A stretch of 55,052 nucleotides of DNA, taken from an uncultured Eubacterium sp. (GTDB lineage Bacteria; Bacillota; Clostridia; Lachnospirales; Lachnospiraceae). The translations under genes and the position numbers were made by a program. The notes beneath the pieces are model-generated. The model worked only from the letters and a program-made list of their open reading frames with translations, did no database searches and was not told the origin of the DNA. Location of the stretch: the NCBI RefSeq assembly GCF_937958975.1, contig NZ_CALGRE010000052.1, positions 1 to 55,052 of the forward strand, given 5' to 3'. Below are positions 25,696 to 34,596 of the stretch, one piece after another; position 1 is the first letter of the stretch, and each line of letters begins with the position of its first letter.

Positions 25696-26541
25696 AATTA
25701 AACTGTATTCTTTTAAAAGACTTTGTTGATATTCTTCATCCTCTACAGACTTTTTTAAATCATCCAAACGACCATCCATAATCAGTTTCTGATTCAATTG
25801 ATTAATCAATTTACTTCCTTCGACTCGACCTTCTGCTCGACCTTCCGCTCGACCTTCTGCCAGCCCTTCCTTTCTAGCAGCTCGTTTTTCGTCTCTCAAT
25901 AGCAATTCCATGTACATATATTCTTTTCTCCATTTCTTACTATCCTTAATACTCTTTACTTCTTTTTTAAGTATAGCAGAAAATTCGCCGTTCGTAAACT
26001 CGCCGTTTATACAATTCAAAAACTCTTTCAGAGCATTACTTACTTCTCCTCTACTCCCTTTTGAGTTTAAAAAGATTGTTGTAGTCCCATCTTCTAATTC
26101 TATATTCTCAGAAGAATTATTATAAGAATTAGCTGTAAATACATATTTATAATAACCTTTTTTAAAAATATCGAATGTACAAATAAAAATAACATAGCTA
26201 TGATTTAATGCCTCATATTCATTTCCCTTTTCCAGCAAATCCAAATCTATTAAATCATGATAATATCTGCTTCTTTTGGGAAGATTGTCATTCTCTGTAT
26301 TTTGTACCTCTACATTATAAACTACATCCTCTTCATCTTTTACATATACATCCAAACGTATTCCTTTTGCGTCACCACGAATCTCTATTGTCTTCTCATA
26401 AGCAGTATAATCAATTTTTACTACTTCTTTACCAATAATCTCAGACAAAATCTTTTTACATAGTTTTTCATTGAGCATAACTTTCTGAAATATGTAATTA
26501 TCAGCCAAATTAAGCTCTTCCCACTTTTTACCCAAAGGCAT
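25693..26541 (-). CDS. Rpn-family PD-(D/E)XK nuclease / transposase-like protein
   Basis: Matches the Rpn/PDDEXK_2 'recombination-promoting nuclease' group. LGKKWEELNLADNYIFQKVM is the family start, then GKEVVKIDY, and the nuclease core RLDVYVKDEEDVVYNVEVQNTEN (D...ExQ) with SRYYHDLID. The C-terminus carries the family's AEGR repeats (KEGLAEGRAEGRAEGRVEGS). The frame is open to an ATG at 26589, but a perfect SigA promoter puts transcription start at or inside that codon. The ATG at 26541, next to AGGAGG, is therefore preferred; a TTG two codons later has better spacing. It stands alone, with no flanking inverted repeats typical of an insertion sequence. Confidence 0.85.
   Translation of the reverse strand: MPLGKKWEELNLADNYIFQKVMLNEKLCKKILSEIIGKEVVKIDYTAYEKTIEIRGDAKGIRLDVYVKDEEDVVYNVEVQNTENDNLPKRSRYYHDLIDLDLLEKGNEYEALNHSYVIFICTFDIFKKGYYKYVFTANSYNNSSENIELEDGTTTIFLNSKGSRGEVSNALKEFLNCINGEFTNGEFSAILKKEVKSIKDSKKWRKEYMYMELLLRDEKRAARKEGLAEGRAEGRAEGRVEGSKLINQLNQKLIMDGRLDDLKKSVEDEEYQQSLLKEYSLI
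25824..25859 (-). repeat. Three 12-bp tandem repeats encoding AEGR units
   Basis: CTCGACCTTCTG repeated three times on the plus strand (the middle copy has one C for T change), with a degenerate fourth unit. It keeps frame, so copy-number change would lengthen or shorten the protein by four residues. Confidence 0.85.
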
Positions 26542-26593
26542 TCCTCCTAAAATATATTCCCAGCTAGGTAAAACAAAGGCACCTTTCATATTT

Positions 26594-26622
26594 ATTATAT
26601 ATATTATTTACTTTTTTGTCAA
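26594..26622 (-). promoter_or_regulatory. Consensus SigA promoter of the Rpn gene
   Basis: TTGACA (26622-26617), exactly 17 bp, TATAAT (26599-26594) on the minus strand: a perfect match to consensus. The first ATG in frame is only 4 nt after the -10 box, so translation must start further in. Confidence 0.85.
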
Positions 26623-26675
26623 TAATTGTATATGTGATATTTTACATTTATTACGATACATTAATTGTTTGATAA

Positions 26676-26710
26676 AAAAGAGATTAACCAACTGACAGTT
26701 AACCTCTTTT
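26676..26710 (-). terminator. Terminator of the pheST operon
   Basis: AAAAGAGGTTAAC and GTTAATCTCTTTT arms (one mismatch) around a 9-nt loop, followed on the minus strand by a T tract. It lies 19 bp after the pheT stop. Confidence 0.85.
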
Positions 26711-26728
26711 ACTTTTAAAACTATTATA

Positions 26729-29146
26729 TTATCCTCTAAGTTGTATTCCCAACGCCTCAAGACCATTTAAAATTTTCTTCATTGCTCCTGCAACATCATT
26801 CTCTTCTAATGTTCTATCTTTTGCCCTGAATACAATAGAATAAGCCACTGATTTATAACCAGCCTCTATCTGGTCACCCTCATAAATATCAAACAACTTA
26901 TAACTCTCTAATATTTTTCCTCCCCTCTGTTCAATCACAGCTTCAATTTGACCAACTAATACTTTCTTTGGAACTACCATAGATATATCTCTAGTCACAG
27001 CCGGGAATTTTGCAATCCCCTCATACTTTTTATCAAATGTTGCCATTTGATAAATATATGGCATATCAATAACCACAATATATACTCTTGACTTTATATC
27101 ATAATTATCAAGAACCTGAGGATGTACTTCACCGAGATATCCAATCACAGTATCATTGTATATAATATTTGCCTGACGTCCCGGATGGAGAAATGGCTTT
27201 CCTGACTCAGCATCATAACTTACTTTTTTCTCAATTCCTACCTGACCTAAAAATTCTTCTACAACACCTTTCATTGTAAAGAAATCTCCTTCACCATAAA
27301 AACCGAGCGTAAACTGCATTCTCTCGTCCGGAAGGTCTGTCACCGGAACCTCTTTTGGAAGATAAATATTTCCCATTTCAAATAGTCTTACATCTTTATT
27401 TCTTCTATTATAATTTGTAGCAAGAGATGTAAGCATACCGTGTAACGGTGTTGTCCTCATTACACTAAAATCTTCTCCGAGTGGATTGGAAATAGTCACT
27501 GTTTTTCTCAACTCGCTGTCAGATGGCAATAACAGCTTATCAAACACCTTAGGGCTTTCAAAAGAATATGTCATTCCCTGCGAAAATCCACAATAAAGAG
27601 CTACACTTCTTGCAATTTCATCTATTCTTAATTTATATGATAATTTGCCTGATGTTGCCTCACCACTAGGAAGTGTTGTAGGTATTCTGTCATATCCATA
27701 AAATCTTGCAATTTCTTCTGCAATATCACACATTCCAATCAAATCCTGTCTGAATGTAGGAACTGTAATCATTTTTGTCTCTACATTATATTTTAACTCC
27801 AGCGCCGGGAAATAAGAAACCATTTCTTCCTCGGTTAAATGAAATCCTATTAAATTATTTACATAATCCGAGTCAAATTTTATTGTTCTCTCTTTCCTCT
27901 TTTCCGGATAAACATCTACAATACCTTTTACAACTTCCCCTGCTCCAAGTTCTTCGATTAACTGGCACGCCCTGTTAATTGCCGCCTCTGCATTATTCGG
28001 GTCAAGTCCCTTTTCAAACTTTCCGGATGCATCCGTTCTGAGACCAACTCTTTTTGATGAAAGACGAATATTTGTACCATCAAAACAAGCTGCTTCAAAC
28101 AACATGTCCTGCACACTGTCTGTAATCATTGAGTTTTCTCCACCCATAATACCTGCAAGACCTACTGCTTTCTCACCGTCACAAATCATGAGCATTTCGT
28201 TGTCTAAGCTACGCTCCTGTCCATCTAACGTTACAAACTTTTCTCCATCTTTCGCCCTGCGGACAACAATTTTATTTTCCGCAATTGTTGACAGGTCATA
28301 TGCATGCATCGGCTGCCCGAACTCCTCCATAACGTAGTTCGTAATATCTACTAAATTATTAATTGGTCTGATACCGCAGGCACTCAACCTTCTCTGCATC
28401 CATTCGGGTGATGGCGCAATCTTAACATTTTTGACTACTCTTGCGCAGTAACGTGTACATAAATCTGTATCCTGTACTTCAACCTTAATGTAATCATTTA
28501 CATCTCCAACAGTACCAACTGTTTTTACTTCCGGAGCTATAAATGGCTTTTTAAAAGTAGCCGCCGCTTCTCTCGCAATCCCAAGGACGCTATAACAATC
28601 TACTCTATTAGATGTGATTTCATATTCGAATACGGTTTCATGAAGTCCCAAGACTTCTATGGCATCCGCACCTACCTCTACATCGTCATCAAATACATAT
28701 ATTCCGTTTTCCGGTGCTTCCGGATAAAAGTCTCTTGTAGAGCCGAGTTCTTCAATAGAACACATCATACCATTTGATTCTATTCCACGAAGCTTACCCT
28801 TTTTAATCTTAATTCCACCCGGAGTTTTTGAACCATCATGTCCTCCAGCGACTCTGCCACCATCTAATACGACCGGTATTTTTTGTCCTTCAGCTACGTT
28901 TGGTGCCCCTGTCACAATCTGAATTGTTTCCTCTCCAATATTTACCTGACAGATAACCAATTTGTCTGCATCCGGATGTCTTTCTATTTTTTTAATTTGT
29001 CCAACGACAATCTTATCAATATCGGCATCTAATCTTTCAAAACCTTCACACTTTGTTCCTGACAAAGTCATTGCATCCATATACTCCTGATCCGTACATT
29101 CCAAGTCAGGAACATACGCCTTAATCCATGACAATGGTGTATTCAT
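26729..29146 (-). CDS. pheT: Phenylalanyl-tRNA synthetase beta subunit
   Basis: Beta subunit of the alpha2-beta2 PheRS. The 805-residue protein has, in order: the N-terminal MNTPLSWIKAYVP; a tRNA-binding OB fold (about 40-150, VGQIKKIERHPDADKLVICQVN); the B3/4 editing region (about 210-370); B5; the catalytic-like core; and a C-terminal anticodon-binding FDX-ACB domain (KFPAVTRDISMVVP). Full length and normal. It follows pheS by 14 bp in the Phe T-box operon. Confidence 0.97.
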   Translation of the reverse strand: MNTPLSWIKAYVPDLECTDQEYMDAMTLSGTKCEGFERLDADIDKIVVGQIKKIERHPDADKLVICQVNIGEETIQIVTGAPNVAEGQKIPVVLDGGRVAGGHDGSKTPGGIKIKKGKLRGIESNGMMCSIEELGSTRDFYPEAPENGIYVFDDDVEVGADAIEVLGLHETVFEYEITSNRVDCYSVLGIAREAAATFKKPFIAPEVKTVGTVGDVNDYIKVEVQDTDLCTRYCARVVKNVKIAPSPEWMQRRLSACGIRPINNLVDITNYVMEEFGQPMHAYDLSTIAENKIVVRRAKDGEKFVTLDGQERSLDNEMLMICDGEKAVGLAGIMGGENSMITDSVQDMLFEAACFDGTNIRLSSKRVGLRTDASGKFEKGLDPNNAEAAINRACQLIEELGAGEVVKGIVDVYPEKRKERTIKFDSDYVNNLIGFHLTEEEMVSYFPALELKYNVETKMITVPTFRQDLIGMCDIAEEIARFYGYDRIPTTLPSGEATSGKLSYKLRIDEIARSVALYCGFSQGMTYSFESPKVFDKLLLPSDSELRKTVTISNPLGEDFSVMRTTPLHGMLTSLATNYNRRNKDVRLFEMGNIYLPKEVPVTDLPDERMQFTLGFYGEGDFFTMKGVVEEFLGQVGIEKKVSYDAESGKPFLHPGRQANIIYNDTVIGYLGEVHPQVLDNYDIKSRVYIVVIDMPYIYQMATFDKKYEGIAKFPAVTRDISMVVPKKVLVGQIEAVIEQRGGKILESYKLFDIYEGDQIEAGYKSVAYSIVFRAKDRTLEENDVAGAMKKILNGLEALGIQLRG

Positions 29147-29160
29147 TTTTATTCCCTCCT

Positions 29161-30180
29161 TTAAAACTGTCCTAAGAAACGGTCATCGTTTTCATATAAT
29201 AATCTCATATCATCAATCTCATATTTCAACAGTGCAATTCGTTCTAAACCAACACCAAAGGCAAACCCCTGATATTCATTTGGGTCAATTCCACCCATTT
29301 CCAGTACATGTGGATGAACCATACCACAGCCCAAAATTTCAATCCAACCCTCTCCTTTACAGAAACGGCAACCTTTACCTCCACATTTAAAGCAGGTAAC
29401 ATCTACCTCTGCACTTGGCTCTGTAAATGGGAAATGATGTGGTCTGAATTTAATTTTTGTTTCTTCACCAAAAAGTTCCTTGGCAAACTGCTCCAATGTT
29501 CCTTTCAAGTCTGCAAAAGTGACATTTTTGTCAATCACAAGCCCCTCAATCTGATGGAATGAGGGAGAATGCGTCGCATCTACCTGGTCAGAACGAAACA
29601 CTCTTCCCGGTGAAACAATCCGAATTGGCGGCTGTGAGTTTTCCATTACTCTTGCCTGTACAGATGATGTCTGTGTTCTGAGTACAATATTTTTATTAAT
29701 ATAAAATGTATCCTGTTCATCTTTTGCCGGATGATTTGCCGGAATATTTAACGCTTCAAAATTATAATAGTCAAATTCAACCTCCGGTCCCTCTACAACT
29801 TCATATCCCATGCCGATAAAAATTCGTTCCAGTTCTTCAAGCGCTAATGTATTCGGATGTTTATGTCCCACTTTATTTTTCTTTGCAGGAAGTGTTACAT
29901 CAATGACTTCAGCCTTCAGTTTTGCTTCTCTTGCTTTCGCCTCAAGCGTAACTTTTGCCTCTTCCATCTTTTCTTCAATGGCCTTTCTCGTATCATTCAC
30001 AAGCTGACCAACTTTTGGTCTGTCTTCTGGTGCAACATTTTTCATTCCCTTAAGCACCTCTGTCAACTTCCCTTTTTTACCGAGAATCTCAACCCTGATA
30101 TCATTCAGAATATTCATATCTTCGGCATCTGTAATCTTTGCAATCGTCTCATCTTTAATTGCCTGTAATTTTTCTTTCAT
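29161..30180 (-). CDS. pheS: Phenylalanyl-tRNA synthetase alpha subunit
   Basis: Catalytic alpha subunit. The 339-residue protein has an N-terminal coiled-coil tRNA-binding arm (about 1-90). Class II motif 2 is within THSPSFHQIEGL, followed by the Phe-site FRPHHFPFTEPSAEVD and motif 3 GVGLERIALLKY. A short Cys cluster (CFKCGGKGCRFC) is of the type common in Gram-positive PheS. AAAGGA precedes the ATG at 30180. Transcription is expected to be gated by the T-box upstream. Confidence 0.97.
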   Translation of the reverse strand: MKEKLQAIKDETIAKITDAEDMNILNDIRVEILGKKGKLTEVLKGMKNVAPEDRPKVGQLVNDTRKAIEEKMEEAKVTLEAKAREAKLKAEVIDVTLPAKKNKVGHKHPNTLALEELERIFIGMGYEVVEGPEVEFDYYNFEALNIPANHPAKDEQDTFYINKNIVLRTQTSSVQARVMENSQPPIRIVSPGRVFRSDQVDATHSPSFHQIEGLVIDKNVTFADLKGTLEQFAKELFGEETKIKFRPHHFPFTEPSAEVDVTCFKCGGKGCRFCKGEGWIEILGCGMVHPHVLEMGGIDPNEYQGFAFGVGLERIALLKYEIDDMRLLYENDDRFLGQF

Positions 30181-30231
30181 GATATTTATCCTTTCTTAAA
30201 ATTGATTCTATTTATTATTTAGCAAACTAAT

Positions 30232-30276
30232 TGCATTTTCCGCCGTAGCGAAGCGAGGGGGACTTTCCTATTCCTG
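30232..30276 (-). repeat. Dispersed repeat, copy 2
   Basis: Second copy of the 45-bp element found at 17530-17574, here in the pheS 5' leader between the T-box terminator and the start codon. Identical over TTTCCGCCGTAG onward for 23 bp, with two 1-bp indels and a few substitutions in the flanks. Confidence 0.8.
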
Positions 30277-30283
30277 AGGAACA

Positions 30284-30331
30284 TTTTTATTATATTAGGA
30301 AATTCCTTGGAATTTCCTAATATAATAAAAA
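30284..30331. repeat. Perfect 23-bp inverted repeat in the pheS leader
   Basis: Left arm 30284-30306 and right arm 30309-30331 are exact complements separated by TT; the centre reads GGAAATTCC-TT-GGAATTTCC. In the transcript it would form a very stable hairpin directly after the T-box terminator, and the terminator U tract is itself part of one arm. Function unknown; second terminator or a small mobile palindrome are possibilities. Confidence 0.9.
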
Positions 30332-30580
30332 AGCCCCTGCATAAACATGCAGGGACGAAATATTTCGCGGTACCACCCTTATTTTTACAGATATTATATC
30401 TATAAACTCTCATTAATGTTTAACGCACACCAAACGTCACTTACTACTATACTTTCACAAGTGCAGCTCCTGTGAGAAATTCAATGATTACCGTTACCTA
30501 AAAGACCTTTCAGCCGCTGAATCTTTCTCTCTAAAAGAATAGTAATCATCTACTATGCACATTCCTTGCCTTTATACAAT
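30327..30580 (-). promoter_or_regulatory. T-box leader of pheST (tRNA-Phe sensing)
   Basis: Occupies most of the 452-bp gap before pheS. On the minus strand, stem I base (GAUGAUUAC with GUAAUCAUU) is followed by the specifier GAA-UUU-CUC at 30479-30477; UUU and the overlapping UUC both read Phe. The T-box consensus AAGGGUGGUACCGCG lies near 30380-30366. The terminator CCCTGCAT, GTTT, ATGCAGGG then TTTTTT is at 30354-30327. Read-through on uncharged tRNA-Phe would allow pheST expression. Confidence 0.95.
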
Positions 30581-30586
30581 GAAGAT

Positions 30587-30615
30587 ATTCTAACACACTT
30601 AATTTTTAGTGTCAA
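30587..30615 (-). promoter_or_regulatory. Promoter of pheST
   Basis: TTGACA (30615-30610), 17 bp, TAGAAT (30592-30587) on the minus strand, immediately upstream of T-box stem I and 18 bp after the end of the preceding operon. Confidence 0.85.
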
Positions 30616-30632
30616 CAATAGAATCTAAACCA

Positions 30633-31433
30633 TTACAAATCCAAACTATTATTTTGCTTCCTCCACATTGACCAAAATAAAAGTATCACCGTACCGCACA
30701 GTCCACCGATTATTATATGATATTTCACTTTAAGAAGTTTTAAGTTAACAAAATGCTCCATCTCCCGAATAGTATTTACATTTTGAATCATAATACCCAA
30801 ATCCTCTATTTGTTTTTCCATGCTCCCATTGAAACTCCTTTTTGTAATCAATGCTCTTACTCTACAATTACTCTCCGAAAAATCAATTGCCTTTCCACAC
30901 CGCAAAGCAATTTTTTTACCGGATAACAATTCATTATCCATCCTCACAAATTTAGCAATTCCTCTTTCTCCTTCTCCTAACTGATATTCTGCCTGAAATT
31001 CCCTCCCTTTTTCTTTTTTTCTATCCTCCATTTTCTCAATCATTGCATTATATGCTTTTGATGACAAATAAAATATTTTCATTCCGCTGCTGGCTTTTAT
31101 TTGATACACTTTTTTTAAATATTCCTCTGAAATATAGCAACACTCTATTTGTTCCCCATTTCCGGAAATATTAACCGTTAATTCATTCCCTCTTTGAATC
31201 CCTGCATATTGTACTCCATCAATCTCCAGCAGATTTTTAATAATTTCCGAGCTGCCTTTAGTCAAATCTGCCTCCAAAATATATTCTACAGGTTTATGTA
31301 ATTCAGAATAGATAGAAATTCCCTCATACATAGCGTTTCCTAACATGAAGCAGCCTAATATAAAAATAATCAATATTATTTTTATCATATCATTCTGTTT
31401 CCTGAGTTTTAGAAATTTCTTCAATTTTCCCAT
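30633..31433 (-). CDS. Membrane protein with ectodomain, ABC-operon accessory
   Basis: A 266-residue protein I cannot assign to a named family. A positively charged start (MGKLKKFLKLRKQND) leads into a transmembrane segment (IKIILIIFILGCFMLG). About 190 outside residues follow, then a C-terminal transmembrane segment (IIIGGLCGTVILLFWSMW). The ectodomain (VEYILEADLTKGSS...DGVQYAGIQRGNELTVNI) is reminiscent of MacB/FtsX-type periplasmic parts, but no family is claimed. The ATG at 31433 has GGAG 6 nt upstream and overlaps the preceding gene by 44 bp; an ATG at 31388, just after that gene's stop, is a real alternative. Last gene of the set. Confidence 0.7.
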   Translation of the reverse strand: MGKLKKFLKLRKQNDMIKIILIIFILGCFMLGNAMYEGISIYSELHKPVEYILEADLTKGSSEIIKNLLEIDGVQYAGIQRGNELTVNISGNGEQIECCYISEEYLKKVYQIKASSGMKIFYLSSKAYNAMIEKMEDRKKEKGREFQAEYQLGEGERGIAKFVRMDNELLSGKKIALRCGKAIDFSESNCRVRALITKRSFNGSMEKQIEDLGIMIQNVNTIREMEHFVNLKLLKVKYHIIIGGLCGTVILLFWSMWRKQNNSLDL

Positions 31434-32421
31434 GCCTTTCTCCATTCTTTCTGATAATACCGGAAATTCCAATCCCCACAAAAATGCAGAGTATTCCTCC
31501 GATTACTGACATAATAATCCACCACTGACCTTCCTTGTCATCTTCCTGCTCTTTTTGCTCTACAGACAACTTTTGAATTTCTAGAGAAAATTTCTTTTTT
31601 AACTTTGCTTTTTTTCCCGACTCGCTCTCATAATAATATGTTACCACCCCATTTGTCACACCATAAGGTTCTCCTTTTTTCATACTTCCAACTATCACCT
31701 GTGTATTTCCACTGCCCCTTGCTCCGGCTTCAATATCCCCTATGTAAATTGTTCCTTTCGTCACCAATCCATCCGCCTTAATTTTTGCTCTTACATTACA
31801 AATCTTTCCTCTTCCTAAATTCATAGCATTAACCTGGGCTTCTATCGTGTCGCCAACCTCTGCTTCTGAAGCTATAATCAAATCATCAAACTTTATTTTA
31901 GCTTTTTGATTCACATTCACCTTTACTTTTCCGTCTTCATTATAGGTATTTCCATCTTTATCTGCATAATCCATCGTAAGTGCCAATTCATACTGTCCGG
32001 GCGGTGTATTTATCTTTGTCTTAAATTGATAAGAAACTATATATCTTCCCCCTGCATAAATCTGTGGAATATAAATACTATCCGTTTCACTTAATAATTG
32101 CATATATTCATTCTCAATCGCAGCAGTAACCATCATATTCTTCACTGCTACATTCCTGCTTGTGTTAACTAATGTAATTTGAACAATAACTTTATCTCCT
32201 GCATTAATTACTTTTTTGGAAAACTGATAAGACTCCACCATAATCTTCGGCTCGAAAGTGGGCTGCACCTGAGCGGGACCACTATTCCCACTACTTCCAT
32301 TCCCTGCTGCATTATCTCCAGTTGCAGCCGAATCGTCTGCCCAAATGTTACAGTACATAATTTGCAGGCTCAACATCAATATTATAATTCCAATAATTTT
32401 TTTCAATATTTTCATTTCCAT
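31390..32421 (-). CDS. Exported CARDB-like membrane protein, ABC-operon accessory
   Basis: A 343-residue protein with a signal peptide (cleavage near IWA-DD), then a Gly/Ser/Asn-rich linker. Two beta-sandwich repeats follow: the first (about 58-165, GDKVIVQITLVNTSRNVAVKN) is typical of CARDB/COG1361 adhesion-type domains, the second about 175-280 (VGDTIEAQVNAMNLGRGKICNV). One C-terminal transmembrane segment is followed by a charged tail. Its start overlaps the ATPase end by 10 bp with GGAGG upstream. It probably presents a binding ectodomain beside the transporter; the ligand is unknown. Confidence 0.75.
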   Translation of the reverse strand: MEMKILKKIIGIIILMLSLQIMYCNIWADDSAATGDNAAGNGSSGNSGPAQVQPTFEPKIMVESYQFSKKVINAGDKVIVQITLVNTSRNVAVKNMMVTAAIENEYMQLLSETDSIYIPQIYAGGRYIVSYQFKTKINTPPGQYELALTMDYADKDGNTYNEDGKVKVNVNQKAKIKFDDLIIASEAEVGDTIEAQVNAMNLGRGKICNVRAKIKADGLVTKGTIYIGDIEAGARGSGNTQVIVGSMKKGEPYGVTNGVVTYYYESESGKKAKLKKKFSLEIQKLSVEQKEQEDDKEGQWWIIMSVIGGILCIFVGIGISGIIRKNGERHGKIEEISKTQETE

Positions 32422-33047
32422 GCTTCCTCCATTTCGTGTACTTCATCACATAATTCTTCAATATCTGCCGCATTATGACTTGCCAATAAAATTGCTTTAC
32501 CCTGCATTTTTATCTCTTTTAATAATTTTCTCATCTGCAATACTCCTGTTTTATCCAAACCGTTAAACGGTTCATCCAATATTAATATTTGAGGATTTTC
32601 CATAATCGCCTGAGCAATTCCAAGCCTCTGCCGCATACCAAGGGAATATTTTGACACAGGTTTTCTCATTTCCGGATTCAGACCAACTTTATGTAACACA
32701 TCCTTGATTTCTTTTTTTCCTATCTTCCCTTGAAGTGAAGACAAAATCTTTAAATTTTTATAACCACTCACATTAGGTAAAAATCCCGGTGTTTCGATAA
32801 TTAATCCTAAACTATTCGGAAAATCACATCCATGTCCAATATGCTGACCATTTACAAAAATATTCCCTTTATCAGGATGCATAAAGCCACAGATACATTT
32901 CATCAATACAGTTTTACCGCTTCCATTATTTCCTACAATTCCGAAAATGTGTCCCGGCTGTATTTCAAAACTTACATCCGTTAAGACAGCTTCTTTTCCA
33001 AAAGATTTATAAACATGCTCTACAATAATTCCCTGATTTTTTTCCAT
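32412..33047 (-). CDS. ABC transporter ATP-binding protein (short, peptide-export type)
   Basis: A 211-residue ATPase. Walker A is GNNGSGKT (39-46), the signature YSLGMRQRLGIAQA, Walker B ILILDEPFNGLD, and the H loop LLASHN. It lacks the C-terminal extension of the ATPase in the 22 kb operon, so it is a compact subunit of the bacteriocin-immunity or YxlF type. The ATG at 33047 is chosen because GGAG lies 6 nt upstream; the ATG at 33059 has none. Lies between two permease genes and two accessory membrane genes. Confidence 0.9.
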   Translation of the reverse strand: MEKNQGIIVEHVYKSFGKEAVLTDVSFEIQPGHIFGIVGNNGSGKTVLMKCICGFMHPDKGNIFVNGQHIGHGCDFPNSLGLIIETPGFLPNVSGYKNLKILSSLQGKIGKKEIKDVLHKVGLNPEMRKPVSKYSLGMRQRLGIAQAIMENPQILILDEPFNGLDKTGVLQMRKLLKEIKMQGKAILLASHNAADIEELCDEVHEMEEAWK

Positions 33048-33080
33048 TATTTTCTCCATTTCACGAATCTTACTCTTCTA

Positions 33081-33974
33081 TTATTTTTGTGTTCCCGTAA
33101 AATTAAAAGAATACTTTCGTATCTTCCAAAGTGACAACAGGAATAATATCAGACTCCCTGCCACAAAAAACAGATACGATGTCCATAGTTTTGGCAAATT
33201 GTCATACCCAAAATTATGCATATAATAAGTTGCATGATTCAGAGGAGACAACCATCCAAAAGCAATATTGGCTATTGCCATCCGCTCTTTTGAAATATGA
33301 AACCATGCTGCAATCACATCCGGTGTAAGCAAAAATCCAATTCCACTAAACACAATCCCTCCAATGATTCCCCCTTTTCTCTTCCACAAATTTAGAAACA
33401 ATATTAAACTAACCATAAACAGGGCATATCCAATCATTAATCCAAAAATATGTAATGTACAGGTATAGGGATATGATATTTCCATCACTTTTACAAAAGA
33501 CGGCACAAAAATGTTTGAACCAATATCTGAATATCCCAAAACAGCAGCTGCCTGACTCCACATATTTGTTGTAAATGCGTTTTCCATTGATAACATGCAG
33601 GTAGACAACAATATAAAAATCATATATATCATAGTTGCCATAACCAAATAAAGAATCTGACCAAACATCCAAATCATTCTGCTGGTCCTGACCAATAAAA
33701 AAGGAACCTGGTTGTTTAAATCGGGCATATACCCAAACAATAACAGCAGACATAACGAAATTAAAAGCACCGAAGTTGCATCACCAAATGTCCATATAAA
33801 CGGCTCTAAAATCTGAAGAGACATATCACTATTCTTTGCAAATTCCATCGCTTTATCTGAGAGCAAAAAACATACAACAAATCCCAGACAGAATGTCATG
33901 ATAATTTGCGGATTGTTTTTCCATTGGCGAAAATTTTCTATGGCTATTATCCAAACCTGTTTCATTTTATACAT
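33081..33974 (-). CDS. ABC-2 type permease (297 aa)
   Basis: Six or more hydrophobic segments spread over the protein, with an outside loop about 130-170. The N-terminal KQVWIIAIENFRQWKNNPQIIM is typical of ABC-2 permeases of peptide exporters. Its ATG overlaps the stop of the 206-residue membrane gene upstream by 8 bp (ATGTATAA) and GGAGG precedes it, so the two are translationally coupled and likely partner subunits. Confidence 0.8.
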   Translation of the reverse strand: MYKMKQVWIIAIENFRQWKNNPQIIMTFCLGFVVCFLLSDKAMEFAKNSDMSLQILEPFIWTFGDATSVLLISLCLLLLFGYMPDLNNQVPFLLVRTSRMIWMFGQILYLVMATMIYMIFILLSTCMLSMENAFTTNMWSQAAAVLGYSDIGSNIFVPSFVKVMEISYPYTCTLHIFGLMIGYALFMVSLILFLNLWKRKGGIIGGIVFSGIGFLLTPDVIAAWFHISKERMAIANIAFGWLSPLNHATYYMHNFGYDNLPKLWTSYLFFVAGSLILFLLSLWKIRKYSFNFTGTQK

Positions 33975-34587
33975 TTTTCAGACACCTCCCAAGAATACAG
34001 TAATAAATAAATGCAAAAATAAGTGTTATCCCTGATACCAAAATAATAATTCCCATTTTATCAAATATCCAAATATGTTCCGGTTTTATCCACTCATAAG
34101 GATAGAGACAATAATAATCTTCAAAATATCTCTCGTGCAGAATCACTAAAATATAATACACAACGAAAGGTCCCCCATAAGCGATGTATCTGCTGTTTGA
34201 CCAAGCCGCAAGCATTGCCGCTAAGACAGCCCAAAGTATTCCGGATACAAATATCAATTCAAGATTTATTTCACTTTCCTTATCGATTTGCATATAAATC
34301 CAACAGCCTAAAAATTCTACACTCCCTCCGCTAATGCCGCAGGCAAATAATTTTGCCCAAATATATTGTGTAAGATTACATCTTGGAATATATTCTTTTA
34401 TATATCCACTCTGATATTCCATAAGCCATGTAGTAGAATAAGGAAATGTCGCCAAAACAGGAATACTAACCTTAAATAAGTCCGAATCTTCCCCTGATAC
34501 CAACAGGATAATCAGCTCTAATATTACACCCGTGATAAATGGAATTGAAACAACTGCCCTTTTCAAATCCGTTTCAAAACTATTCAA
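33967..34587 (-). CDS. ABC-2 type permease-like membrane protein (206 aa)
   Basis: Six predicted transmembrane segments in 206 residues. The intracellular stretch YIKEYIPRCNLTQYIWAKLFACGISGG matches the Tyr/Arg/Lys-rich coupling segment found in small ABC-2 permeases. Starts 9 bp after the lipoprotein stop. Cytoplasmic ATPase coupling is inferred from operon position. Confidence 0.75.
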   Translation of the reverse strand: MNSFETDLKRAVVSIPFITGVILELIILLVSGEDSDLFKVSIPVLATFPYSTTWLMEYQSGYIKEYIPRCNLTQYIWAKLFACGISGGSVEFLGCWIYMQIDKESEINLELIFVSGILWAVLAAMLAAWSNSRYIAYGGPFVVYYILVILHERYFEDYYCLYPYEWIKPEHIWIFDKMGIIILVSGITLIFAFIYYCILGRCLKNV

Positions 34588-34596
34588 AACTCCCTC

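Noticed and set aside
25824..25859. Possible CRISPR-like repeat
   Set aside because: Only three contiguous 12-bp units without spacers, inside a coding region; it is a coding tandem repeat.
25693..26541. Rpn gene as part of an insertion sequence
   Set aside because: No terminal inverted repeats or target duplications flank it; the hairpins on either side are terminators.
33409..33753. 114-codon minus-strand frame inside the ABC-2 permease gene
   Set aside because: Out-of-frame overlap wholly within the 297-residue permease, without a ribosome binding site or domain.
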